A stretch of DNA of 64,000 bases from Roseivivax isoporae LMG 25204 (GTDB lineage: Bacteria; Pseudomonadota; Alphaproteobacteria; Rhodobacterales; Rhodobacteraceae). The stretch spans positions 62,001-126,000 of the forward strand of contig NZ_JAME01000006.1 in the NCBI RefSeq assembly GCF_000521865.1, in the 5' to 3' direction. Positions within the stretch are counted from its first letter, which is position 1, and every line of letters begins with the position of its first letter. Positions 18,224-27,262 of the stretch are shown piece after piece. The notes beneath the pieces are model-generated. The model made no database searches, had not been told where the DNA came from, and worked only from the letters and a program-made list of their open reading frames with translations. A program made the translations under genes and the position numbers.

Positions 18224-19120
18224 ATGCAAGACCGCACGCCCTCGACGCCCGCCGCAGCGAGCGGGCTGCCCGCGCCGCTCTCCTCGCGCATGACCCGCGC
18301 GCAGAAGGTTCAGGTGCTGAACCTCGTCCGGCGCGCCGCGCGCGCCGAGATCCTGCCACGCTTCCGGTCGCTGTCTGCGGCCGACATCGCGCAGAAGACC
18401 GGCCCGCAGGACCTCGTGACCGAAGCCGACCGCGCGGCGGAGCGCATGATCACGCGCGGCCTGCAGGCGCTCTGGCCCGACGCGCTGATCGTCGGCGAGG
18501 AGGAGGCATCGTCGCGGCCCGAACTCGTGTCCAGGATCGGCGACGCCGAGACGGGCTTCACCATCGACCCGGTGGACGGCACCTGGAACTTCGCCAACGG
18601 CCTGCCGCTGTTCGGCGTGATGGTGGCCATGACGCGCTACGGCGTCCCGGTCTTCGGGCTGATCTACGACCCGGTCATCGACGACTGCATCTGGGCCGAG
18701 GCGGGCGGCGCCGCGGAATTCGTGAAGGGCCAGCGCCGGCCGAAGCCGCTGTCGGTGTCCGCGGGCGGACAGATCGCCGACCTGTCGGGTTTCGCGGGGC
18801 TCTACCTCCTGCCGCAGGACAAGCAGGAGCGGTTCGCCGCCACCCTGCCCAGGCTGTCGCGGGCCGTGTCCATGCGCTGCGCGGCGCACGAGTTCCGCAC
18901 CATGGCGCAGGGCGGCGTCGACTTCGTGCTGGCGGCCAAGGTCACGCCCTGGGACCACACGCCCGGCGCGCTGATCATCGAGCGCGCAGGCGGCCACGTG
19001 GCGATGCTGGACGGCACCGATTACCGCGCGGGCCGCACCGACGGCTACCTCCTGGCCGCCGCGGACCGGCCGACGTGGAACCGGCTGCGCGATCTCTGGT
19101 CGTTCCTCCTCGAAAGCTGA
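18224..19120 (+). CDS. Inositol monophosphatase family enzyme (HisN/SuhB-like)
   Basis: A 298-residue Mg2+-dependent phosphatase. The metal-binding motifs are GEEEA (from residue 91), DPVDGTWNF (115-123) and the distal WDHTPGALIIERAGG. Members hydrolyse inositol-1-phosphate, histidinol phosphate or PAP; the sequence alone does not decide which. ATG 18224 has AAAGGGA upstream, while the first ATG at 18182 has no ribosome site; ATG 18290 is also possible, since the first 20 residues look unstructured. Confidence 0.88.
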   Translation: MQDRTPSTPAAASGLPAPLSSRMTRAQKVQVLNLVRRAARAEILPRFRSLSAADIAQKTGPQDLVTEADRAAERMITRGLQALWPDALIVGEEEASSRPELVSRIGDAETGFTIDPVDGTWNFANGLPLFGVMVAMTRYGVPVFGLIYDPVIDDCIWAEAGGAAEFVKGQRRPKPLSVSAGGQIADLSGFAGLYLLPQDKQERFAATLPRLSRAVSMRCAAHEFRTMAQGGVDFVLAAKVTPWDHTPGALIIERAGGHVAMLDGTDYRAGRTDGYLLAAADRPTWNRLRDLWSFLLES

Positions 19121-19195
19121 GGACGGCGCCGCGGCGCCACTGGACGCAGCAGGCGGGAATCAGGATCATTGCGGCGCATCCAAGCGGAGGCGCCC

Positions 19196-19498
19196 ATGGA
19201 CCAGATCGTCGAGAGGCGGACACGGACGCGGGTCCGGGCCGAACGGCCGAAGCTCTACAAGGTGATCCTGCTCAACGACGACTTCACGCCCCGCGCCTTC
19301 GTGGTGGGCGTGCTGAAGGGTGTCTTCCGCATGACCGAGGGCGAAGCCTACGGCGTCATGCTGACCGCCCACCGGCGCGGCGCCTGCGTCGTCGCGGTCT
19401 ACACCCGCGAGGTCGCCGAGACCAAGACGCGGGCCGCGAACGCGCGCGGCCGCGCCGAGGGCTATCCGCTGGCATTCACGACCGAACGGGAAAGCTGA
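19196..19498 (+). CDS. clpS: ClpS adaptor, ClpS2 type
   Basis: A 100-residue ATP-dependent Clp protease adaptor that delivers N-degron substrates to ClpAP. The core is LYKVILLNDDFTPRAFVV, with the NDD motif that contacts the substrate N-terminus, followed by AHRRGACVVAVYTREVAETK. The short Arg-rich N-terminus, GVFRMTEGEAYGVMLTAHRRG and GYPLAFTTE match the second alphaproteobacterial paralog, ClpS2, rather than the ClpA-linked ClpS1. clpA is not adjacent. ClpS2 proteins in related bacteria have narrower substrate choice. Confidence 0.9.
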   Translation: MDQIVERRTRTRVRAERPKLYKVILLNDDFTPRAFVVGVLKGVFRMTEGEAYGVMLTAHRRGACVVAVYTREVAETKTRAANARGRAEGYPLAFTTERES

Positions 19499-19531
19499 GG
19501 CCGGGACGCGCGCGCCCCGGCCCCCATGCGA

Positions 19532-22381
19532 TCACTCCGCCGCCTCGGCGTAATCCTCCATCGGCGGGCAGGTGCAGACGAGGTTCCGGTCGCCGTAGAC
19601 GTTGTCGACGCGGTTGACCGGGGGCCAGTACTTGTCGACCCGGAAGGCGCCCGCCGGAAAGCACCCCTGTTCGCGGCTGTAGGGCCGGTCCCAGTCGCCG
19701 ACGAGGTCCTCGACCGTGTGCGGCGCATGCTTGAGCGGGTTGTTCTCGCCGTCGGCAGTGCCGTCCTCGATCGCGCGGATCTCCTCGCGGATGCCCAGCA
19801 TCGCGTCGCAGAAGCGGTCAAGCTCCGCCTTGGTTTCGCTCTCGGTCGGCTCGACCATCAGGGTGCCCGAAACCGGCCAGCTCATCGTCGGCGCGTGAAA
19901 GCCGCAATCGACGAGCCGCTTCGCGATGTCGTCGACGGTCACGCCCGCACTTTCCTGGAACGGCCGCACGTCGAGGATGCATTCGTGCGCCACCCGCCCC
20001 TTCGGCCCGCGGTAGAGCACCTTGTAGGCCCCCTCCAGCCGCTTGGCGATGTAGTTCGCGTTCAGGATCGCCACGCGCGTCGCCTGCGTCAGCCCCTCGC
20101 CGCCCATCATCTGGCAGTAGGCCCACGAGATCGGAAGGAGCGACGGCGAGCCGTAGGGCGCGGCCGATACCGGCCCCGGTCCCTCGCCCGCGAGCGGGTG
20201 CGACGGCAGGTGCGGCGCGAGATGCGCCTTGACGCCGATCGGGCCCATGCCGGGACCGCCGCCGCCATGCGGGATGCAGAAGGTCTTGTGCAGGTTCAGG
20301 TGGCTCACGTCGCCGCCGAGGTCGCCCGGCCGCGACAGGCCAACCATGGCGTTGAGGTTCGCGCCGTCGATGTAGACCTGCCCGCCATGGGCATGAGTGA
20401 TCTCGCAGACCTCCTTCACCGTCTCCTCGAACACGCCGTGGGTCGAGGGATAGGTGATCATGATGCCGGCGAGGTCGGCGGCATGCTTTTCCGCCTTCGC
20501 GCGGAAATCCTCGAGGTCGATCGACCCCTTGGCGTCGCACTTCACCGGGACGACCTTCCAGCCCACCATCTGCGCCGAGGCGGGGTTGGTGCCGTGCGCG
20601 TTCGTCGGGATCAGGCAGACGTTGCGGTGCCCTTCGCCGTTCGCCTCGTGGTAGGCGGCGATGGTCAGGAGCCCCGCATATTCGCCTTGCGCGCCGGAAT
20701 TCGGCTGCATCGAGATCGCGTCGTAGCCCGTGACGTCGCAGAGCTTGCCGCTCAGCCCGTCGATCAGCGCGCGGTAGCCTTTGGCCTGATCGTCGGGGCA
20801 GTAGGGATGCAGGTTCGCGAATTCGGGCCACGAGAGCGGCATCATCTCGGCCGCCGAGTTGAGCTTCATCGTGCAGGAGCCGAGCGGGATCATTGCGCGG
20901 TCGAGCGCGAGGTCACGGTCCGCGAGACGCCGCATGTAACGCACCATCTCGGTCTCGGCGCGGTTCATGTGGAAGATGTCGTGCTGCAGGTAGGCCGACT
21001 GGCGCAGGAGCGCCTCGGGCAGACGGTAGTCCTGCGCCGCGGGGTCGTCGCGCCGGTCGATGCCGAAGGCGCGCCAGACCGCCTCGATCTTGGCCGGGCG
21101 CAGCGTCTCGTCCACGCTGATGCCGATCTTCGTGCTGCCGACCGGGCGCATGTTCACGCCCTCGCGCACGCCCGCGGCCAGCACGCCCTTCTGGAAGAGT
21201 CCGACCTCGACGGTGATCGTGTCGAAGAATTCCTCGGGCTCGATGACGAAGCCCGCCTCCTCGAGCCCGCGCGCCAGCCGCGCGGTCTTGCGGTGGATGC
21301 GCTGCGCGATGGCCTTGAGCCCCTCGGGCCCGTGGAAGACCGCGTAGAAGCCCGCCATGACGGCGAGCAGCGCCTGCGCGGTGCAGACGTTCGAGGTCGC
21401 CTTCTCGCGGCGGATATGCTGTTCGCGGGTCTGGAGCGCGAGCCGGTAGGCGCGATTGCCGCGCGCGTCGATCGACACGCCGACGAGTCGCCCGGGCAGT
21501 GCGCGCTTGTAGGCCTCGCGGCAGGCCATGTAGGCCGCGTGCGGCCCGCCATAGCCCATGGGCACGCCGAAGCGCTGCGTGGTGCCGACGGCGATGTCGG
21601 CGCCCATCGCGCCCGGCTCCTTCAGCAGGCAGAGCGCCATCGGGTCGGCGGACACGATGCCGACCGCATCGGCCGCGTGCAGCCGCGCCATGTGGTCGGT
21701 GAAGTCGCGCACGTGCCCGTAGGTGCCCGGATACTGGAAGAGCGCGCCGAAGACGCTGCCGGCATCCATCTCGTCGGGATCGCCCACGATCACCTCGATG
21801 CCGAGCGGCTTCGCCCGCGTCTTCACCACGGCGATGTTCTGCGGGTGGCAGTTCTCGTCGACAAAGAACGCCTTGGACTTCGACTTGGCGACGCGGCCCG
21901 CCATGGTCATCGCCTCGGCGCAGGCCGTCGCCTCGTCGAGCAGCGAGGCGTTGGCGATCTCGAGCCCGGTCAGGTCCGACACCATGGTCTGGAAGTTCAG
22001 GAGCGCCTCGAGCCGGCCCTGGCTGATCTCGGGCTGGTAGGGCGTGTAGGCCGTGTACCAGGCCGGGTTCTCGAGGATGTTGCGCTGGATCGCCGGCGGC
22101 GTGATGGTCCCGTGGTAGCCCATGCCGATGAGCGACGTCAGGACCTGGTTCTCCTTGGCGATCTGGCGCATCCACCAAAGCAGCTGGCGTTCCGACATCG
22201 CCTTGCCGGTCTCGAGCGGGGTCTCCTGGCGGATGTCGTCGGGCAGCGTCTCGTCGATCAGCGCGCCGATGCCGTCGACGCCGAGGGTCGCGAACATCTC
22301 GTCCATCTCCGCCGGAGAGGGGCCGATATGCCGGCGGTTCGCGAAATCGTAGGGACGGTAATCGGTGGGTTCGTACGGCAT
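19532..22381 (-). CDS. gcvP: Glycine dehydrogenase (decarboxylating), P-protein
   Basis: A 949-residue fused P-protein of the glycine cleavage system. It decarboxylates glycine with PLP and passes the aminomethyl group to lipoyl-GcvH. The PLP lysine is Lys699 in [16 protein letters not shown]; the glycine-rich segment after it is diagnostic. Length agrees with the fused proteobacterial form (about 950). It is the last gene of the gcvT-gcvH-gcvP operon, 119 bp after gcvH, and is presumably under the glycine riboswitch upstream of gcvT. Confidence 0.97.
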   Translation of the reverse strand: MPYEPTDYRPYDFANRRHIGPSPAEMDEMFATLGVDGIGALIDETLPDDIRQETPLETGKAMSERQLLWWMRQIAKENQVLTSLIGMGYHGTITPPAIQRNILENPAWYTAYTPYQPEISQGRLEALLNFQTMVSDLTGLEIANASLLDEATACAEAMTMAGRVAKSKSKAFFVDENCHPQNIAVVKTRAKPLGIEVIVGDPDEMDAGSVFGALFQYPGTYGHVRDFTDHMARLHAADAVGIVSADPMALCLLKEPGAMGADIAVGTTQRFGVPMGYGGPHAAYMACREAYKRALPGRLVGVSIDARGNRAYRLALQTREQHIRREKATSNVCTAQALLAVMAGFYAVFHGPEGLKAIAQRIHRKTARLARGLEEAGFVIEPEEFFDTITVEVGLFQKGVLAAGVREGVNMRPVGSTKIGISVDETLRPAKIEAVWRAFGIDRRDDPAAQDYRLPEALLRQSAYLQHDIFHMNRAETEMVRYMRRLADRDLALDRAMIPLGSCTMKLNSAAEMMPLSWPEFANLHPYCPDDQAKGYRALIDGLSGKLCDVTGYDAISMQPNSGAQGEYAGLLTIAAYHEANGEGHRNVCLIPTNAHGTNPASAQMVGWKVVPVKCDAKGSIDLEDFRAKAEKHAADLAGIMITYPSTHGVFEETVKEVCEITHAHGGQVYIDGANLNAMVGLSRPGDLGGDVSHLNLHKTFCIPHGGGGPGMGPIGVKAHLAPHLPSHPLAGEGPGPVSAAPYGSPSLLPISWAYCQMMGGEGLTQATRVAILNANYIAKRLEGAYKVLYRGPKGRVAHECILDVRPFQESAGVTVDDIAKRLVDCGFHAPTMSWPVSGTLMVEPTESETKAELDRFCDAMLGIREEIRAIEDGTADGENNPLKHAPHTVEDLVGDWDRPYSREQGCFPAGAFRVDKYWPPVNRVDNVYGDRNLVCTCPPMEDYAEAAE

Positions 22382-22397
22382 GTCATGTCTCCGTGAC

Positions 22398-22442
22398 CGG
22401 GAGGAGGAGCGCGCGTCGACCGGCGCGCGCCCTTCCCTCCCG
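22398..22442 (-). repeat. Imperfect hairpin between gcvH and gcvP
   Basis: Nested inverted repeats CGGGAGG / CCTCCCG (outer) and GCGCGCG / CGCGCGC (inner) can fold the gcvH-gcvP spacer. A hairpin here could set different stabilities for the two parts of the mRNA. No T-run follows. Confidence 0.35.
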
Positions 22443-22500
22443 CGTGTCGCGCGGTGCGGCAGGCATGGCCCGTGCCCTCGGGGGCCGGGCCAGCCGGGCC

Positions 22501-22863
22501 TCAGGCGATGAAGTCCTTGTAGGCGGCTTCGTCCATGTACTCGTCGAGCGCCGACAGGCTCTCGACCTGGATCTTGAAGAACCAGGCGTCGCCCTCGGGG
22601 TCGTCGTTCACCTTGGACGGGTTGTCGACGATGGCGTCGTTGACCTCGACGATCTCGCCGTCGAGCGGCGCGAGGATGTCCGACGCGGCCTTGACGCTCT
22701 CGATCACCACGACCTCGTCGTCCTTCGACACGGTGCGGCCCACGTCGGGCAGTTCCACGAACACCACGTCGCCCAGCTGTTCGGCGGCGTGCGCGGTGAT
22801 GCCGACGACGACGATGTTGTCGTCTTCAGGGCGAAGCCATTCGTGTTCTTCGGTGAATTTCAT
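22501..22863 (-). CDS. gcvH: Glycine cleavage system H-protein
   Basis: A 120-residue lipoyl carrier. The lipoylated lysine is Lys58 in [21 protein letters not shown] and [18 protein letters not shown] are the other conserved H-protein blocks. It shuttles the aminomethyl group from GcvP to GcvT and then presents the reduced lipoyl group to dihydrolipoamide dehydrogenase. It lies 22 bp after gcvT. Confidence 0.97.
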   Translation of the reverse strand: MKFTEEHEWLRPEDDNIVVVGITAHAAEQLGDVVFVELPDVGRTVSKDDEVVVIESVKAASDILAPLDGEIVEVNDAIVDNPSKVNDDPEGDAWFFKIQVESLSALDEYMDEAAYKDFIA

Positions 22864-22885
22864 GGATGGATATCTCCTGGAAGTC

Positions 22886-24136
22886 TCAGCGTTTGAAGCC
22901 GGGTTCGGTGAACGGCAGGCGGGCGACGCGCACCGGAAGGCGCTTGCCGCGGACCTCGCCATACAGCAGCGTGCCGGGCGCTGTCATCGCCGCCGGCACG
23001 AGTCCCATGGCGATGGGCGCGCCCACGGTCGGGCCGAACCCGCCGGAGGTGACGCGGCCGACGGCGACGCCGCCGTCCTCGGCCGCGAACAGGGCCACGC
23101 CCTCGCGCATGGGCGCGCGTCCCTCGGGCTCAAGGCCCACGCGCATGCGCGGCGCGCCCTCGGCCAGTTCGCGCAGGATGCGGTCGGCGCCGGGAAACCC
23201 GCCGGCGCGGGCGCCGTTCGCGCGCCGCGCCTTGCCGACCGACCACGACAGGGCCGCCTCGACCGGCGAGGTGCCAGCATCGATGTCGTGCCCGTAGAGG
23301 CAGAGCCCGGCCTCGAGCCGCAGCGAATCGCGCGCCCCGAGCCCGATCGGCGCGACGTCGTCGTGGTCGAGCAGCCGCCGCGCAAGCGATTCGGCCGCCG
23401 CGGCCGGCACCGAAATCTCGAAGCCGTCCTCGCCGGTATAGCCCGATCGGGACACCCAGCATTCCGCGCCGGCGATCTCGACCGTGGCCACGTCCATGAA
23501 CCGCATCTCGGCGATCGCGGGCGCGAGAGCCGCCAGGACATCCGCCGCAGCGGGCCCCTGCAGCGCGAGGAGCGCGCGGTTGGTGATCTCCTTCACCGTC
23601 ACGTCGGGCTCGAGCCCCGCGCGCAGGAGCGCGAGGTCCTCGACCTTCCGCGCGGCGTTCACCACGAGGAACAGGTGGTCGCCGCGGTTGGCGACCATCA
23701 GGTCGTCCTCGATCCCGCCCTCGTCGTTGGTGAAGACCGCGTAGCGCTGCCGCCCGTCCTTGAGCGCCGCGATGTCCGCGGGCACGAGCCGCTCGAGCGC
23801 CTGCGCCACGTCCGCACCGCGGCCACGCAGAACCACCTGCCCCATGTGGCTGACGTCGAAGAGTCCCGCCTTGCTGCGCGTGTGCAGATGCTCCTGCAGG
23901 ACGCCCATCGGGTACTGGACCGGCATCTCGTAGCCCGCGAAATCGATCATCTTCGCGCCGAGCTCGCGGTGCAGCGCGTGCAGCGGGGTGCGTTTCGGAG
24001 CATCGGGCTCCTGGTCGGGCTCCGCGGCTTCCTGCTGGGGCGCGTGGTGGTGCCCGTCATGCCCGTGCGGCAGCCCGCACCCGCACATGTCCCGCGTCTC
24101 GAGATGTTTGAACCTGTCGTCCTCGCCTGTCGCCAT
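22886..24136 (-). CDS. gcvT: Aminomethyltransferase (T-protein) with His/Cys-rich N-terminal extension
   Basis: A 416-residue T-protein that transfers the methylene unit from GcvH to tetrahydrofolate. The normal family start is [16 protein letters not shown] at residue 48; [21 protein letters not shown] and [13 protein letters not shown] are folate-binding and catalytic blocks. Ahead of it lies an extension of about 47 residues. Its stretch from residue 17, [15 protein letters not shown], concentrates two Cys and five His, like a metal-binding tail, and is followed by a Gln/Glu/Pro-rich linker. The start at ATG 24136 has GGGAG upstream; ATG at residue 17 is an alternative but keeps the His/Cys cluster. 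First gene of the gcv operon. Confidence 0.93.
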   Translation of the reverse strand: MATGEDDRFKHLETRDMCGCGLPHGHDGHHHAPQQEAAEPDQEPDAPKRTPLHALHRELGAKMIDFAGYEMPVQYPMGVLQEHLHTRSKAGLFDVSHMGQVVLRGRGADVAQALERLVPADIAALKDGRQRYAVFTNDEGGIEDDLMVANRGDHLFLVVNAARKVEDLALLRAGLEPDVTVKEITNRALLALQGPAAADVLAALAPAIAEMRFMDVATVEIAGAECWVSRSGYTGEDGFEISVPAAAAESLARRLLDHDDVAPIGLGARDSLRLEAGLCLYGHDIDAGTSPVEAALSWSVGKARRANGARAGGFPGADRILRELAEGAPRMRVGLEPEGRAPMREGVALFAAEDGGVAVGRVTSGGFGPTVGAPIAMGLVPAAMTAPGTLLYGEVRGKRLPVRVARLPFTEPGFKR

Positions 24137-24224
24137 CGGCTCCCGTCCTTGCTTGCCCGGAACGGCGACTCGGCTGGCCGACACGCGGGCATTCACGGCA
24201 CGGATCTTCCCCGTGCCCGGAACG

Positions 24225-24385
24225 CCCCCTCTGTCCATCCGCCTGAGATCGTTATCCCTTCGGCGGGCGCGGGCAGATTTCCCACGCCTCTCTCCAGAGT
24301 GTGTCGCCCGCGACGGTCCGTCTGGCCTGAGAGTTTCCGGGGCGGTTGCTCCTTCGGCACCGGCCTTGCGCCGGTTCTCCCATCG
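24225..24385 (-). promoter_or_regulatory. Tandem glycine riboswitch upstream of gcvT
   Basis: On the minus strand two gcvT-type aptamers follow each other. The first has GGGAGA (24381-24376), GCCGAAGGAGCAA (24358-24346) and CTCTCAGGC (24333-24325) before GGAC. The second begins with CTCTGGAGAGAGG (24299-24287) and continues with GCCGAAGGGATAACG and ATCTCAGGC (24264-24241), closing with GGACAGAGGGGG (24236-24225). These are the conserved elements of the glycine riboswitch. In other bacteria it turns on gcv genes when glycine is abundant. The small hairpin just downstream (24217-24197) lacks a T-run, so control of translation or a non-classical terminator is possible. Confidence 0.92.
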
Positions 24386-24400
24386 CGGTCGAGACGGACG

Positions 24401-24880
24401 CTAGACGAAGGTGCCGGAAGTGACAAGCGATCGCGGGCGGGGAACGTCGCTCTCGGTCAGAAGGCCCAGAAGAACGGCATTGTCGTCGATGAGCGACGCC
24501 AGCGTGATCGTGTCGAGGACCTGGTAGAACGCTTCGCCGGCGCGGGCGAGCGCCGGGCGCAGCCGGCAGCCGTTGACGAGCGGGCAGGTGTTGGTCTCGT
24601 TCGAGAAGCACTCCGCGATCGGCAGGTCGCTTTCGAACGCGCGGAAGACCTCGCCGATGAGTATCTTCTCGGCAGGCCGCCCGAGGGCGATCCCGCCATA
24701 GCGGCCGCGCCAGGTCTTGAGGTAGCCGAGCTGGGCCAACTGATTGACGATCTGGCCGAGATGGTGCTCGGATGCGTTGCACGCCTCGGCCACGTCGGTC
24801 TTGGTGATCCGCCTGCCGGGACTGGCCGCGCAATACATGAGGACCCGCGTTGCAATGTTCGCCCGTTTCGTGATGCGCAT
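24401..24880 (-). CDS. Rrf2 family regulator, NsrR-like iron-sulfur sensor
   Basis: A 159-residue winged-helix protein. The N-terminal HTH is followed by GRYGGIALGRPAEKI, the Rrf2 wing. Cys91, Cys99 and Cys105 form a C-x7-C-x5-C cluster site with the same spacing as B. subtilis NsrR, the nitric-oxide sensor with a [4Fe-4S] cluster. The residue-8 aspartate that acts as fourth ligand in some NsrR proteins is asparagine here. No NO-detoxification gene is adjacent. The stop codon lies 15 bp ahead of the glycine riboswitch, so read-through into gcvT is possible. It is divergent from a GGCT-like gene across an AT-rich promoter. Confidence 0.85.
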   Translation of the reverse strand: MRITKRANIATRVLMYCAASPGRRITKTDVAEACNASEHHLGQIVNQLAQLGYLKTWRGRYGGIALGRPAEKILIGEVFRAFESDLPIAECFSNETNTCPLVNGCRLRPALARAGEAFYQVLDTITLASLIDDNAVLLGLLTESDVPRPRSLVTSGTFV

Positions 24881-24931
24881 GTGACCGGCATCCCTTTTCG
24901 TGCAGCGCGGGACCCAGATGCCCAGCCAACA

Positions 24932-24955
24932 ACTTAAGTGTACTACATAATTATA
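24932..24955. promoter_or_regulatory. AT-rich divergent promoter/operator with palindromes
   Basis: The start region between the NsrR-like gene and the GGCT-like gene is unusually AT-rich for this genome. It holds perfect palindromes ACTTAAGT (24932-24939) and ATAATTAT (24947-24954). On the minus strand TATAAT (24955-24950) is a full-consensus -10 box for the regulator. The palindromes are plausible sites for autoregulation by the Rrf2 protein. Confidence 0.5.
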
Positions 24956-25539
24956 TGCAAACACCAGAACAGAATGCGCCTTTTTTCTTTGGCTATGGCA
25001 GCCTCGTGAACCTGCGCACGCACGATCACGCGCCTGCGCACCTGGCACGGGCGCGGGGCTGGCGGCGGGAATGGCGCGCCCTGCCCGAGGGCGACCACGC
25101 CTTTCTGACGGCGGTGCCGGACGCGGGCGCCGAGATCGAGGGCGTGATCGCGCCGGTGCCGGGCGGCGACTGGCGCGCGCTCGACCTGCGCGAGGCGTTC
25201 TACGATCGGCTCGACGCGACGGAGGTGGTGCACCATGACGGCCCCGCCGCCGCCATCGCGATCTACGCCGTGCCCGAGACACGGGCGCCGCGCGCGCCGG
25301 GCCGGCGGACCGCGCCGATCCTCTTGAGCTATCTCGACGTGGTCCTGCAGGGCTATCTCGACATGTTCGGCGAGGCGGGTGCTGCGCGGTTCTTCGACAC
25401 GACCGAGGGGTGGGAGACGCCGGTGCTGGATGATCGCGCCGCGCCGCTCTACCCTAGGGCGCAGGTGCTGCCGGCATCGCTGCGCGGCTGGATCGACAAG
25501 GCCCTGGCCGCGCGCGGCATCGCGCCCTTCGCCGCCTGA
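24955..25539 (+). CDS. Gamma-glutamylcyclotransferase-like (AIG2/GGCT fold) protein
   Basis: A 194-residue protein with the GGCT signature FFFGYGSLVN at residues 10-19 and a conserved acidic residue further on in REAFYDRLDATEV. Family members release 5-oxoproline from gamma-glutamyl amines or peptides; many bacterial ones are uncharacterised. ATG 24955 directly abuts the AT-rich promoter and has no ribosome site, so translation may be leaderless or start slightly downstream. Confidence 0.75.
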   Translation: MQTPEQNAPFFFGYGSLVNLRTHDHAPAHLARARGWRREWRALPEGDHAFLTAVPDAGAEIEGVIAPVPGGDWRALDLREAFYDRLDATEVVHHDGPAAAIAIYAVPETRAPRAPGRRTAPILLSYLDVVLQGYLDMFGEAGAARFFDTTEGWETPVLDDRAAPLYPRAQVLPASLRGWIDKALAARGIAPFAA

Positions 25540-25616
25540 CGGAGGGCGGTTGCATCGGGCGGCGATCGGCGGCAGCGTCGCGGCATCGCCCGCCCCTGCC
25601 ATCCGGACCCTGATCG

Positions 25617-26162
25617 ATGCGCGCCTTCCTCGCCCTGCCGCTGCCACCGTCGGATGCGGAGACGCTCGAGGCCATGGGGGACAGGCTGGGCGTGGGCCGC
25701 CCGATTCCCGCCGACAACGTCCACCTGACGCTCGCCTTCCTCGGCGAGGTGCCCGAGGCCGACCTGGCGGAGGCCGCGCAGATGCTCGAGACGCTCGCGC
25801 CGCCGCGCTTCGCCTACCGTCTGTCCGGTGTCGAGAGCTTCGGCTCGCCGCAGGCCGGCCATGCGCTGGCCCTCGCGGCCGATGGCGGCGCCGCCCTGCG
25901 CGACCTGCGCGACCGGATCCGCTCGCGGCTGCACGGGGCGGGGCTCGCGCAGGAGCGGCGGCGCTTCCGGCCGCACGTCACCTTCGCGCGCCTGCCGGGC
26001 CGCATGTCGCCGGAAGAGGACCGGCGGCTGGCCACGTTCCTCGCGCGCGAGGCGGACATCGCCCTGGACGACGTGCCCGCCGACCGCTTCGTGCTCTACG
26101 AATCGATCCTGACCCGCGACGGCGCCGTCTACGAACCGCTGGCGGAGTTCCCCCTGTCCTGA
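25617..26162 (+). CDS. thpR: RNA 2',3'-cyclic phosphodiesterase
   Basis: A 181-residue 2H phosphoesterase. The two catalytic H-x-T/S-x motifs are HLTL (in NVHLTLAFLGEV) and HVTF (in RPHVTFARL). The N-terminal RAFLALPLP is also typical of ThpR/LigT. The enzyme opens 2',3'-cyclic phosphates at RNA ends and can ligate tRNA halves in vitro. Ribosome site weak. It converges with the dioxygenase gene 10 bp away. Confidence 0.93.
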   Translation: MRAFLALPLPPSDAETLEAMGDRLGVGRPIPADNVHLTLAFLGEVPEADLAEAAQMLETLAPPRFAYRLSGVESFGSPQAGHALALAADGGAALRDLRDRIRSRLHGAGLAQERRRFRPHVTFARLPGRMSPEEDRRLATFLAREADIALDDVPADRFVLYESILTRDGAVYEPLAEFPLS

Positions 26163-26172
26163 CCGAGGCGGC

Positions 26173-26763
26173 TCAGCGGAAGGCCGGGCCGTGCGCCCAG
26201 ACCGTCAGCGAATGGCGCGCGCCGCCCGTGACCGGCGTCACGCGGTGCAGGAGGAACGCGGGAAAGAGCGTGGCCGCGCCGCGGCGCGCGGCAGCGGTCA
26301 CCACAGCCGCGCTCGGCATGATCTCGAGTGCGCCGCCGCGATAGGTCTCGGGGTCCGAGAGCTGCACGACCATGGTCAGTTTCCGCCGCGCGGCGAGAGG
26401 CCCGTCGCCGATGTCGGCGTGCCAGTCGAAATGTCCCTCGCGCTCGGCCCCGTAGCGGGCGACCTGCGGGCTTTCGGCAAATTCCGAGAGGTCGAAATCG
26501 AACACCGCGCGGTTCGCGCGGCGCACGAGATCGACGATGCGGTCCATGACCCAGCCCGTGCCCGGCAGGTCGTCGAGCCAGACGAGATCGGCGCGGCGCA
26601 GGTTGTGGTCGCGCTGCCGGCCGACGAGCCGCGCGTCGTTGGCGGGTGCCCCCGCCACGAGGTCGAGGATGCGGTCGCAGTCGACGCCGCTGAAGGCGTC
26701 GGAAACGGTATGGGTGCAGATCATGGGTGTGCCGATCGGAAGGAAGGTCAGCACGCATGCCAT
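26173..26763 (-). CDS. 2-oxoglutarate/Fe(II)-dependent oxygenase (PKHD-like)
   Basis: A protein of up to 196 residues with the H-x-D iron site in HFDWHADIGDG. The distal His is in LFPAFLLHRVTPV and the 2-oxoglutarate Arg in GGARHSLTVWAHG. Similar proteins include PKHD-type hydroxylases and prolyl-4-hydroxylase-like enzymes; the substrate is unknown. ATG 26763 is used; ATG 26724 (MICTHTVSDAF) is an alternative, neither having a strong ribosome site. It is divergent from the metallopeptidase-like gene. Confidence 0.82.
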   Translation of the reverse strand: MACVLTFLPIGTPMICTHTVSDAFSGVDCDRILDLVAGAPANDARLVGRQRDHNLRRADLVWLDDLPGTGWVMDRIVDLVRRANRAVFDFDLSEFAESPQVARYGAEREGHFDWHADIGDGPLAARRKLTMVVQLSDPETYRGGALEIMPSAAVVTAAARRGAATLFPAFLLHRVTPVTGGARHSLTVWAHGPAFR

Positions 26764-26862
26764 GATCGCCCCCGCCGGGCACGTCCGGCAGCGACGCGAT
26801 CGGTCGGAAACGACGACCTGCCGGGGCTTCCGGCCGCGGCGCCGCTGCGGCATAGGAAGGGC

Positions 26863-27252
26863 ATGACAGCGACCGACCTTTCCGCCATCGAGGCGATGGC
26901 CCGCCGGGCGATCGACGCCCTTCCCGACCCGTTCCGCCGCGGAGCGGCGGATGTCGTGCTCAGGGTCGAGGACTGGCCCGAGGCCGACATGCTGGACGAA
27001 CTCGGCATCGACGACCCGCTCGACCTGACGGGCCTCTACGACGGCATCCCGGTCACGCAGAAATCGGTGAGCGACCCGGCGCCCTGGCCCGACACGGTGT
27101 GGCTGTTCCGCGAACCGATCCTGCAAGAATGGCGCGACCGGGGGGACGTCCCCCTCGAGGATCTCGTGGCGCACGTGACCGTGCACGAGTTCGCGCACCA
27201 TTTCGGCTGGTCCGACGACGAGATCGCCGAGATCGACCGCTGGTGGGAATGA
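26863..27252 (+). CDS. Zincin-like metallopeptidase family protein
   Basis: A 129-residue protein with HEFAHHFG at its C-terminal end; His108, Glu109 and His112 form HExxH. This is the small minimal-gluzincin-type family (once DUF1025) common in bacteria, which has LTGLYDGIPV and HVTVHEFAHHFG as conserved blocks. Protease activity is not established for the family. ATG 26863 has AGGAAGG upstream. It converges with nadE, 10 bp away. Confidence 0.88.
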   Translation: MTATDLSAIEAMARRAIDALPDPFRRGAADVVLRVEDWPEADMLDELGIDDPLDLTGLYDGIPVTQKSVSDPAPWPDTVWLFREPILQEWRDRGDVPLEDLVAHVTVHEFAHHFGWSDDEIAEIDRWWE

Positions 27253-27262
27253 CCGCCGCGCC

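Noticed and set aside
15314-18997. A very long open frame on the minus strand (more than 1200 codons) opposite the ABC exporter and phosphatase genes
   Set aside because: It is the antisense shadow of clearly identified genes in GC-rich DNA; its translation is Arg/Gly/Ala-rich and matches no family.
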